DNA from: Dermacentor variabilis
Taxonomy: Eukaryota; Arthropoda; Arachnida; Ixodida; Ixodidae
Assembly (NCBI RefSeq): GCF_050947875.1
Contig: NC_134572.1
Location: 129,006,105 to 129,070,104 of the forward strand
DNA: 64,000 nt
Reading direction: 5' to 3'
The translations under genes and the position numbers were made by a program. The notes under the pieces were generated by a model that did not search any database, was not told the DNA's origin, and saw only the letters and a program-made list of their open reading frames with translations. Shown one piece after another: positions 60,901-64,000 of this stretch. Every line of letters begins with the position of its first letter. The first letter of the stretch is position 1.

Positions 60901-63029
60901 ATGAAGCTTAGTATTTCATGCAACTTCCGTATTAGAACTTGTAAGCATACTTCTTTCATGAGGAGATATTCTGCGTAAATACCTAATTATGAAACGAACG
61001 AAAGAAACGTCAAAATAGAGTGAACAACATTTTAGACCAACAAATTTAACAAGTTCGTTACGGACGATGCCGTGGACGTATTCTGTGAATTATTCATGTG
61101 TGCTTATCATAATAAGTCCACTAAGCAGTATCTTCGACATATAGATCGATCAAAAAGGTGCCCTTCGTACTCGCGTACCTGAGCCGTGGCTCGAATTTAA
61201 GTGCTTTAGTGGTTGTGTTTATTGTTACAAGGACATCGAAAGGCGAAGAAATTTCGGAGCTTATATATACAGATGGTGACATTAGTTCTAGCGAGGGAGC
61301 CGCTTACGACGTTTATAAGCTTCATCGCGCTCGCGAGCTACGGTGGTAGGAAATAACTCTGAGAAAACAAAACATTAGTAAGGGACCTCCAAAACACGCT
61401 TCTTTACCAAGACACAGCCCCGGTTTGCGCCAATACACTATGCCTTTGCATCGTATCCAACGTGTTCTACAAACCTTGTACTGACATAGTGGCCGTACAG
61501 CTAACAATTAAAAGCTTGTTAATTATATATTAGGCACAATAATTACTTATTTATCATCTTCAGGCATCAAACAATTACCTGTGCATTGAACCTTGAGTAT
61601 CATCCCATTTATTTCATCTTCGGAATATTGAAAAGCATAACACTACGGAACGGATTAAGAATTTTCACTCATTCTGCTAGTTTCGTCAAGGGTACAGATT
61701 GCGGACGCTATAAGAGAGCTCTCTGCAGGATTGTCAAATATTAAAATATGGAATATTTTATGCCTAGCACTCTTGAAAGACACCCGTTCAGGCACCTTAA
61801 ATATACGCTGCATGTAAAACGTTGTGAAAAACAACGAAAGAACTAAACTCGCTAGTGGTGACGTACTACCGAGAGCAAACGCAAAGTTATTTAATTTCAC
61901 AGTACAGGTCAAGCCAGAGGCGTGTCAAGGTGTTTGTGGCACATCCTAAATATCATTAAATTCATCCGTGGTTTTCTTTTTACGTGATATCCTGGCATGC
62001 ACAATTGTGCAACCACCGCCTGAAGGGATTAAGCAGAACATAAGAATTACTGGTTGCTTCTCTAAAAGCTTCGAGTCTACATTCCTACTTACATTTCGTT
62101 CATTGTCGCTTGTTTTAATAACCACTAGTCTTGGTATTTTACAGAAAGCGTTATATTGATAGAGACTTTCGTACGCCTCGTAATTACCAGCCATTCATAG
62201 GCAACCCTTTACAGAAACTTTGTATTCTTCCTACAAACCCTTTACAGAAACTTTGTATTCTTCCTACAAAAATTATAGGAAAAATAGGAATCTCAGGTCT
62301 GAAGAAAACATGTAGACAGTCTGCAGACTTCCTGCCACCCTCTGTGACCTCTTTGTTACCAAATAGTAGACATTTATTTTTGCAGAAAATCTGCAAATGC
62401 TTTGCACTGACGGGATGCAGAAAGTGTGAAGTAAGTCTACAAAACTTTCGCAGTCAGAGAACGCAGACAGTCTGCTGAATGTTCGCAGACACATAATGTG
62501 GAAAGTCTTCAGGCCTTCTGCAACCACAGAATGCAGAAAGTCCGCAGAGCTTCTGCAGTCACATAACGTGGAAAGTCTGCAGAACTTTTGCTGCCACGGA
62601 ATGCGGAAAGCCCGCAGAAGTTCTGCACTCACATAATGCGGGAAATCTGCAAGGCTTCTGTAATCACAGAATGCAGCAAGCCCACAGAACTTCTGCAGTC
62701 ACATGTTGCGTAAAGTCTGCAGAACTTCAGCAATCACAGAATGCGCAAAAGCCCACGGAACTTCTGCAGTCACATAATGTGGAAAATCTGCAGAGCTTCT
62801 GCAATCACAGAATGCGCAATGCCGGCACAACTCTCGCAGTCACAGAATGCAGAAAGTCAGCAGAAAATTTGAAGTAACCGTAATTGCGCACCTCGGATCT
62901 AGTAGTGTTCGCCATACTGACGCAGGCGCGGAACAGGCCAGCAGCCTTCTGAGTGGAGTTCTGATGCGAGAGCGGAACGTCGACAGCGTGCAGCGTGGAT
63001 TCGGTCAGGTCACGCATGTACTGCTGGAC
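32751..63029 (-). CDS. M13 (neprilysin-family) zinc metallopeptidase, nine exons, 5' end outside window
   Basis: Spliced gene on the minus strand. Coding exons: 62892-63029, 60191-60367, 57471-57612, 55372-55470, 54347-54637, 50340-50537, 48418-48644, 43204-43347, 32751-33098 (1,764 nt; 587 residues plus stop). All introns are GT-AG and phases agree at every junction (0,0,1,1,1,1,0,0). M13 enzymes are mostly type II membrane ectopeptidases that cleave small peptides, or are secreted. Seen here: VNAFYN (substrate-binding NAYY equivalent), GHEVMH (HExxH zinc site), EGFAD (third zinc ligand Glu and the Asp), two C-terminal Cys 12 apart, CSFWE end. About 130-160 N-terminal residues, including any membrane anchor, are missing beyond 64,000. 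Tyr replaces the His of human neprilysin position 711 and Ser replaces Arg747, so activity may be altered. No stop or frameshift was found, so it is probably a working gene. Confidence 0.9.
34830..35185 (+). repeat. Candidate solo LTR
   Basis: A promoter-to-poly(A) arrangement without coding sequence: TATAAAAG at 35,019-35,026, then about 90 bp to AATAAAGAG at 35,118, then a T/C-rich end (TTCTTCTCTGTCACTACCA). The upstream part (GTTATCCCTCGACG..., CGAATGTTATCGATAG) looks like the U3 of a retrotransposon LTR. Neither edge is certain, and no second copy is present in the window. Confidence 0.4.
36366..36530. repeat. SINE fragment (tail shared with the 36.9-kb SINE)
   Basis: CCACTTTCATTTTCATTTAATT and TGTCCATGGTGTCTTTGTTTG match the tail at about 36,957-37,055 (TTTCATTCTTATTTATTTATC; TGTCCTTGGTGTCATTGTTTG). 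A damaged tRNA-like piece CCGCAGATGGGACACGAAC lies at its left end in the opposite sense. Confidence 0.55.
36868..37062 (+). mobile_element. tRNA-derived SINE
   Basis: A tRNA-like head at 36,868-36,941 with an A-box-like GGTAGCTGAATTGGTAACA and a B-box GTGGGTTCGCATCCCAC, then an AT-rich tail with TTTATTTATCATTTC and GTGTCATTGTTTG. The D-loop and TPsiC arms are readable, but the cloverleaf is imperfect and there is an attached tail, so this is a SINE rather than a tRNA gene. Confidence 0.75.
37080..37380 (+). pseudogene. LINE ORF1 remnant
   Basis: Across two frames one reads RIHRIGTRTSNRDHPII, LFDYAEKK, and later VRLTFDKLRIDEKVYTWD. This is the C-terminal region of the ORF1 protein that precedes the endonuclease-RT frame in this LINE group. 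It is interrupted by stops and frameshifts. Confidence 0.6.
37522..38340 (+). pseudogene. LINE AP-endonuclease domain, inactivated
   Basis: ITETWLNPGE (metal-binding Glu block) lies at about 37,580-37,610. After a frame change near 37,762 comes VYRPPNAAPDF, and after another near 37,865 IIARDFNLPGMD, where the usual GDFN is RDFN. The final SDH block reads GISDRKAL, so the catalytic His is lost. Stops lie at 37,762-37,764 and 38,338-38,340. Confidence 0.8.
38364..40218 (+). pseudogene. LINE reverse transcriptase and C-terminal region, interrupted
   Basis: RT blocks: WRKAAIIPIHKSD and NNYRPVSLTSSYCKLM, then QHGFRSSLSTITQL and FFLDFSKAFD (the first catalytic Asp is present), GVPQGSVLAPLLFLMYIND, and LIADDCVAY (the ADD catalytic pair is present). 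Frame changes occur near 38,395 and 38,600; TAA at 39,253-39,255 and TAG at 39,691-39,693 interrupt the frame. After the second stop the same frame continues to RIQCIDFTP and TGA at about 40,216. Confidence 0.88.
40405..40500 (-). mobile_element. tRNA-like SINE fragment
   Basis: On the minus strand this reads a B-box-like GTGGGTTCGTATCCTAC followed by TTGCGGCCAG, close to the head of the 36.9-kb SINE (ACCTGCGGCCAG), with GAGCATCTGACGC upstream as the anticodon region. The body to its left (40,360-40,405) is diverged. Confidence 0.6.
41110..42011 (+). mobile_element. 3' end of an RTE-like LINE, interrupted by a foldback element
   Basis: Broken frames encode GLKINMQKTKVILN-like and QEFVDLGYLLT-like blocks (about 41,160-41,290) and, further on, a WSWAGHAM block (41,757-41,780), all typical of the RT C-terminal side in RTE-type LINEs. 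The end CGCTGGGAAAGGTCTTGC followed by a (GAT)n run at about 41,985-42,011 is also seen at 51,860-51,989. Positions 41,501-41,616 are a later insertion. Clade assignment is from memory of motif spelling. Confidence 0.7.
41501..41616 (+). mobile_element. Foldback element, copy 1
   Basis: Starts with the head GGGCTAGTTGGTTCG. An inverted repeat follows: left arm about 41,518-41,557 (ACAATGTTGCGCAATGCGAC) and right arm about 41,581-41,616, whose reverse complement reads CCATTGTTGCGCAAAGTGAC. Arms are about 36-40 nt with a gap. It interrupts the RTE-like LINE, so it is younger than that copy. Confidence 0.65.
43096..43107 (+). repeat. C12 homopolymer
   Basis: Twelve C in a row, 97 bp beyond the donor of the zinc-site exon on the gene's strand (G12 in the transcript). 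Length may be unreliable in an assembly. Confidence 0.9.
43204..43347 (-). CDS. M13 peptidase, exon 8 in window (HExxH zinc-site exon)
   Basis: 144 nt, phase 0-0. The acceptor is GATATGCGCAG|ATC and the donor ATAAAG|GTAAAT. It starts IVGHEVMHGYD: two zinc His ligands and the catalytic Glu in HEVMH, with the following HGYD matching the usual HGFD. The rest (through VYCLRQSYIK) is poorly conserved, but its Cys and length fit the family. Confidence 0.92.
43348..48417 (-). other. Intron between exons 7 and 8 of the M13 gene
   Basis: Holds a GC-rich block at about 43,610-44,115 and a related shorter one at 44,220-44,350 (both with GGAAATGCACCT and TGTCCA near AATAAA), a full-length tRNA-SINE at 47,080-47,279, and a CpG-rich stretch at about 47,850-48,200 with GATTGGTTGAATTTTTGCCC. 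I read the GC-rich blocks as interspersed repeats, not exons. Near 44,927-44,995 GTCTGATGA recurs four times. Stretches 44,700-47,070 otherwise show nothing. Confidence 0.6.
47080..47279 (-). mobile_element. tRNA-derived SINE, near full length
   Basis: On the minus strand the head CCTGCCGGGGTGACTTAG leads to a B-box GCGGGATCGAATCTCGAC at 47,217-47,234, then CATTTGGATGGGGCGAAATG, CACGGGTGT-like sequence, and a tail with CCTCATATTCATATCC. The same head and tail order occurs in the plus-strand copy at 63,239-63,460, and the tail alone at 54,038-54,165. Confidence 0.8.
48418..48644 (-). CDS. M13 peptidase, exon 7 in window (NAFYN block)
   Basis: 227 nt, phase 1 to 0. The acceptor is GCCGCCGCAG|CT and the donor GTCAA|GTACGC. 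It contains SGEVNAFYNEMLNTMTIQAG and IVQPPFF, the family's substrate-binding segment (Asn-Ala of NAYY is kept; Tyr is Phe), and ends at LNYGGLGQ, exactly where the zinc-site exon should begin. Confidence 0.93.
48645..50339 (-). other. Intron between exons 6 and 7 of the M13 gene
   Basis: Contains the foldback element at 49,862-50,071. The rest (48,645-49,861) is AT-rich with no recognised gene or repeat, apart from a short CATGCATGCATGC run near 49,475. Confidence 0.6.
49862..50071 (+). mobile_element. Foldback element, copy 2
   Basis: Head GGGCTAGTTGGTGG at 49,862. Inverted arms at 49,883-49,958 and 49,996-50,071 (76 nt each, no net indel), spacer 37 nt. The inner 36 pairs (from AACATAAGGAACAAAACGTG inwards) match perfectly; the outer 40 differ at eight sites, all transitions. 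It lies 269 bp beyond the exon 6 donor on the gene's strand. Confidence 0.8.
50340..50537 (-). CDS. M13 peptidase, exon 6 in window
   Basis: 198 nt, phase 1 to 1. The acceptor is CCTTCGCAG|TG and the donor TTCG|GTGAGC. It encodes NVPWMEGWMRSLSIKKASKM and GLLIGYPKDID, matching the M13 block WMD..T...A..K......IGYP. Confidence 0.9.
51718..51811. repeat. (TA)n microsatellite
   Basis: An almost uninterrupted TA run with a single TATGTATG break at about 51,777-51,785. Frames through it give Tyr-Ile strings that are not proteins. Confidence 0.97.
51850..51989 (+). mobile_element. LINE 3' end with (GAT)n tail
   Basis: GGGAGAGGCCTTTGCCCTGC followed by AGTGGGCGTAACCAGGCT and then about 27 GAT repeats. 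The 3' terminus of the RTE-like LINE at 41.9 kb (GGGAAAGGTCTTGCTCC, then GAT repeats) is a diverged version, so this is a 5'-truncated copy of the same family. Confidence 0.7.
54038..54165 (-). mobile_element. SINE tail fragment
   Basis: On the minus strand: TTAAAGAACTCTAGGGGATC, then CGGAGTCCCCACTACG and CCTCATAATCGTATC, the tail order of the SINE copies at 47,080 and 63,239. The tRNA-like head is missing or too diverged. Confidence 0.7.
54347..54637 (-). CDS. M13 peptidase, exon 5 in window
   Basis: 291 nt, phase 1 to 1. The acceptor is CTTTTTCAG|AC and the donor CGCC|GTGAGT. It encodes DEWRRLIAKYTGG, then DARLVLSWRLVRQLLPLSS and FEQACLVTVSGIMEAAV. These fit the M13 order W..L, YL.WR.vR, and the conserved C...V....A....Y segment. 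A near-perfect foldback hairpin lies 137 bp upstream of its acceptor (54,774-54,888). Confidence 0.87.
54638..55371 (-). other. Intron between exons 4 and 5 of the M13 gene
   Basis: The shortest intron (734 bp). It contains the near-perfect foldback hairpin at 54,739-54,888. The remainder, 54,900-55,371, is AT-rich with T-runs and nothing recognisable. Confidence 0.75.
54739..54888 (+). mobile_element. Foldback element, copy 3, with target-site duplication
   Basis: Contains the head GGGCTAGTTGGTCG at 54,748. Arms 54,774-54,829 and 54,833-54,888 (56 nt) pair at 55 of 56 positions with a 3-nt loop. ACTTATAGTTGGG stands on both sides (54,726-54,738 and 54,887-54,899), a 13-bp duplication that suggests insertion by LINE-type target-primed reverse transcription. 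The last two bases of the right arm overlap the duplication, so the exact 3' end is uncertain. Confidence 0.85.
55372..55470 (-). CDS. M13 peptidase, exon 4 in window
   Basis: 99 nt, phase 1 to 1. The acceptor is TTCATATCAG|TG and the donor AAGG|GTAAGC. It encodes LLTLIRKLKNVPSN and a VGEFGTLTGG segment corresponding to the short linker before the W..L.. block. It is the shortest exon and the least distinctive alone; support comes from phase agreement on both sides. Confidence 0.75.
55471..57470 (-). other. Intron between exons 3 and 4 of the M13 gene
   Basis: Contains an A-run at about 55,484-55,498 beside the exon 4 acceptor (a T-run in the transcript, consistent with a polypyrimidine tract), a GC-rich stretch at 55,640-55,970, and a tRNA-like SINE head at 56,124-56,200. 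No other gene is seen. Confidence 0.6.
56124..56200 (+). mobile_element. tRNA-like SINE head
   Basis: An A-box-like CGTGGACTAACGGTTAGTG and a B-box-like GAGGTTCGATGCC about 45 bp apart, flanked by CACCATCGGGTACG. It resembles a tRNA gene, but the stems are imperfect and the tail is unrelated, so I call it SINE-derived. Confidence 0.6.
57471..57612 (-). CDS. M13 peptidase, exon 3 in window
   Basis: 142 nt, phase 0 to 1. The acceptor is TTTTACTGCAG|ATG and the donor AAAGC|GTACGT. It starts MDTDKDYVPWLKN, aligning with the DxxW segment that follows the beta-sheet block in tick-type M13 proteins. The ATG at its first codon is internal to the protein, not a translation start. Confidence 0.8.
58545..58673 (+). 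repeat. Repeat block, inverted relative to 59,024-59,127
   Basis: GGAGCTCGTGTCGCAGAAAA, then a GTCGGCGTC-rich run, then GTGAGCGATAAATCACGGCA. The same blocks occur as reverse complement in the spacer of the long inverted repeat (GCCGTGATTTATCGCTCACG; TTTTCTGCGACACGAGCTCC). Confidence 0.8.
58675..58889 (+). repeat. Direct repeat, copy 1 (about 210 bp)
   Basis: Starts TTGGAGGACGCTTAAGCTTC and ends near AACAGCTCGTTTCT. It recurs in the same orientation at 59,329-59,540 with few changes (CCCGCTAAGGGGT versus CCCGCCAAGGGGT). A CpG-rich interspersed unit. Confidence 0.88.
58872..59272. repeat. Long inverted repeat built from two head-to-head tRNA-SINEs
   Basis: Arms 58,872-59,021 and 59,123-59,272 (150 nt, no net indel), spacer 101 nt. 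Each arm carries a tRNA-like head: GTGGCTCAGTGGTAACG (A box) and GGTTCGATTCCCACCC (B box) on the plus strand at about 58,938-59,004, and the reverse complement at about 59,140-59,207. It lies inside an intron and would form a stable hairpin in the transcript. Confidence 0.88.
59329..59540 (+). repeat. Direct repeat, copy 2 (about 210 bp)
   Basis: Second copy of the 58,675-58,889 unit, with AAGCTTCGCCTTCAAGAGTG and GCGAGCAACG-like blocks in the same order. It ends CAGAAACAGCTCGTTTCTGG, after which the copies diverge. Confidence 0.88.
60191..60367 (-). CDS. M13 peptidase, exon 2 in window
   Basis: 59 codons, phase 0-0. The acceptor is TTAATTCAG|GTG; the donor is ACC|GTACGT, chosen over a later AAG|GTCATA because it is stronger and leaves the next exon in phase. 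It encodes VPALKSFLDIVGLDL and later FEYGFPTYVKF, the M13 block following the first Cys-rich segment. The open frame runs past the donor to a TAA at about 60,110, which the splice removes. Confidence 0.85.
62203..62267 (+). repeat. 33-bp tandem duplication
   Basis: AACCCTTTACAGAAACTTTG plus TATTCTTCCTAC occurs twice, 33 bp apart, without differences. Confidence 0.93.
62300..62868 (+). repeat. 35-bp minisatellite with alternating units
   Basis: Clear from about 62,490 to 62,868; more decayed copies extend left to about 62,300. Unit starts fall at 62,491, 62,526, 62,561, 62,596, 62,631, 62,666, 62,701, 62,736, 62,772, 62,807 and 62,842. Units alternate between an ACATAATGTGGAAAG type and an ACAGAATGCAGAAAG type through most of the array, giving a 70-bp dimer, each with CTGCAGAACTTCTGCAGTC-like sequence. 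The right end is 23 bp from the exon donor at 62,891. Confidence 0.92.
62892..63029 (-). CDS. M13 peptidase, first exon in window
   Basis: 46 codons, phase 0 at both ends, from the acceptor ...ACCACAG to the donor GAG|GTGCGC. It begins VQQYMRDLTES and includes PLSHQNSTQKAAGLFRAC, matching the M13 N-terminal ectodomain block in which an ALFQAC-type Cys is conserved. A candidate N-glycosylation site (NST) lies inside. The donor is followed within 25 bp by the 35-bp minisatellite. Earlier exons are not in the window. Confidence 0.88.
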
Positions 63030-63238
63030 CTGTGGTTACATGCGGTGCTGACATAAAAGTGCGATCACCGCGACACACGGTCTTCGATGTGGGCGCAGAA
63101 AGGCAACGCACTAAAATGTGGCAGCCGCATTGCACAATAGCAAGTCTTAAAGAGTTCCTTAAAATATTCACCGAACGTAAAATGGGGCCTATTGGCAACG
63201 ACTTAATGTGCTGTACAGCGAAAGACACGACACATTCC

Positions 63239-63460
63239 GCGGTAGTCCAGGGGCTATAGCTTTGCGCATCTGGGCTTGATGTCGCAAGTCCGATCCCGGC
63301 CGCGATGGCAGCATTTCAATTGGGGCGAAATGCAAAAACGCTCACATACACATTTAGGCGCACGCCAAAGAAGCCCATGTAGGGAAAATTAATACCGAGT
63401 CCCCTACTACAGTTTGGCTCATAATCAGATTGTGCTTTTCGAACGTAAAGCCCCAGAATT
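63239..63460 (+). mobile_element. tRNA-derived SINE, near full length
   Basis: A degenerate head with GTAGTCCAGGGGCTATAG and B-box-like AAGTCCGATCCCGGCC, then CATTTCAATTGGGGCGAAAT, CATTTAGGCGCACGCCAAAG and a tail GGCTCATAATCAGATTGTGC. It has the same order as the minus-strand copy at 47,080-47,279. It lies upstream of the first M13 exon in the window, presumably in a further intron. Confidence 0.8.
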
Positions 63461-64000
63461 TGTTTCAAATTTTTAACGGTACGACTCAAGAAGAAGGTAA
63501 AACACGGGCGTGGCACTGTGCTCACGGCTAAGGTTGATTGGAAGAAAATTAATACTTATTTATGAGCGCTAAAAATATGCGGAAAAAAGGTACAATAAGA
63601 ACAAAAGCACCCCCACCACGAAACTTCGATGAAGTGCGGTTACTAGTAAGCGAAATGGGGCTATGGTTGGTTGAACTACTATGGGTACTGATGTGGAATA
63701 TAGACTTCTGATTGGCCCTCTTTGAGTACGAGATTCATTTAACTGGTTATGCTACTTTTGTCTTCTCTGACAGTGTAAATGACACTGGCCTCTGTCCCAT
63801 GCACTGCAAACTCGGGAAATGATAGAGCATACTTTTTATTAGTGGTAATTTTCTTCAGCCCTCATCAGACAAGGCGAGCACTAGGATTTAAATGCACCAT
63901 GGGGAGAATGATATGCACAAGCTGCAATTGAATGGGAACACTGTATAGCGAGCAGGACAGCTGTAAGAATCTGTAAATAAGAGAAAGGCGTAGGATTTGT
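63461..64000. other. Unassigned right edge
   Basis: AT-rich sequence, probably still intron of the M13 gene because its N-terminal exons have not appeared. I looked on the minus strand for the CDDFY-type motif of the next upstream exon and did not find it. Confidence 0.5.

Larger units (their letters stand above)
60368..62891 (-). other. Intron between exons 1 and 2 in window of the M13 gene
   Basis: Contains a degenerate tRNA-like piece near 60,690-60,755 (TTGGTCTAGAGCAACCAC and GGGTTTGATCTC), a 33-bp duplication at 62,203-62,267, and the minisatellite at 62,300-62,868. The stretch 60,760-62,200 shows no recognised gene or repeat. Confidence 0.6.

Noticed and set aside
62131..62877. Open frames of 68-119 codons through the 35-bp minisatellite
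   Set aside because: They arise from repeat units and lie in an intron of the opposite-strand gene or antisense to it; no motif is seen.

Overview
This is a eukaryotic, arthropod-type window, most likely from a hard tick (Ixodidae). The reasons are a spliced M13 (neprilysin-family) metallopeptidase of the diverged type that ticks carry in many copies, a dense load of tRNA-derived SINEs with tails I associate with hard ticks, degraded LINEs, a Ty3/gypsy element, and AT-rich spacer with GC-rich repeat islands. The assignment is an inference from sequence features; no database was searched.

Layout. Positions 1-26,883 are one head-to-tail satellite array with a 164-bp monomer (about 160 copies, running off the left edge). 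It falls into three domains plus a decayed right edge. Multi-monomer blocks recur, most often every nine monomers (about 1,475 bp). The edge has an inverted monomer (26,884-26,982) and two strongly diverged monomers (to about 27,262). A broken 4.27-kb Ty3/gypsy element on the minus strand lies at 27,805-32,071, with two 184-bp LTRs, a polypurine tract, a primer-binding-site candidate, gag, RT, RNase H remnant and integrase.

From 32,751 to the right edge the minus strand carries one gene. I placed nine coding exons (63,029 down to 32,751) whose splice phases all agree. They encode 587 residues of an M13 peptidase with HEVMH and EGFAD zinc-site motifs; the N-terminal cytoplasmic, membrane and first ectodomain exons lie beyond the window. 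The introns (0.7 to 10 kb) are filled with mobile DNA: a candidate solo LTR, a CR1/L2-like LINE, an RTE-like LINE 3' end, several tRNA-SINEs, microsatellites, a 35-bp minisatellite against a splice donor, and three foldback elements that share a 5' head but have different palindromic cores.

The peptidase is the only gene I can support as probably functional. The points most worth following are the foldback family, the loss of two canonical active-site residues in the peptidase, and the satellite's multi-monomer periodicity with a recurrent CANNTG site.
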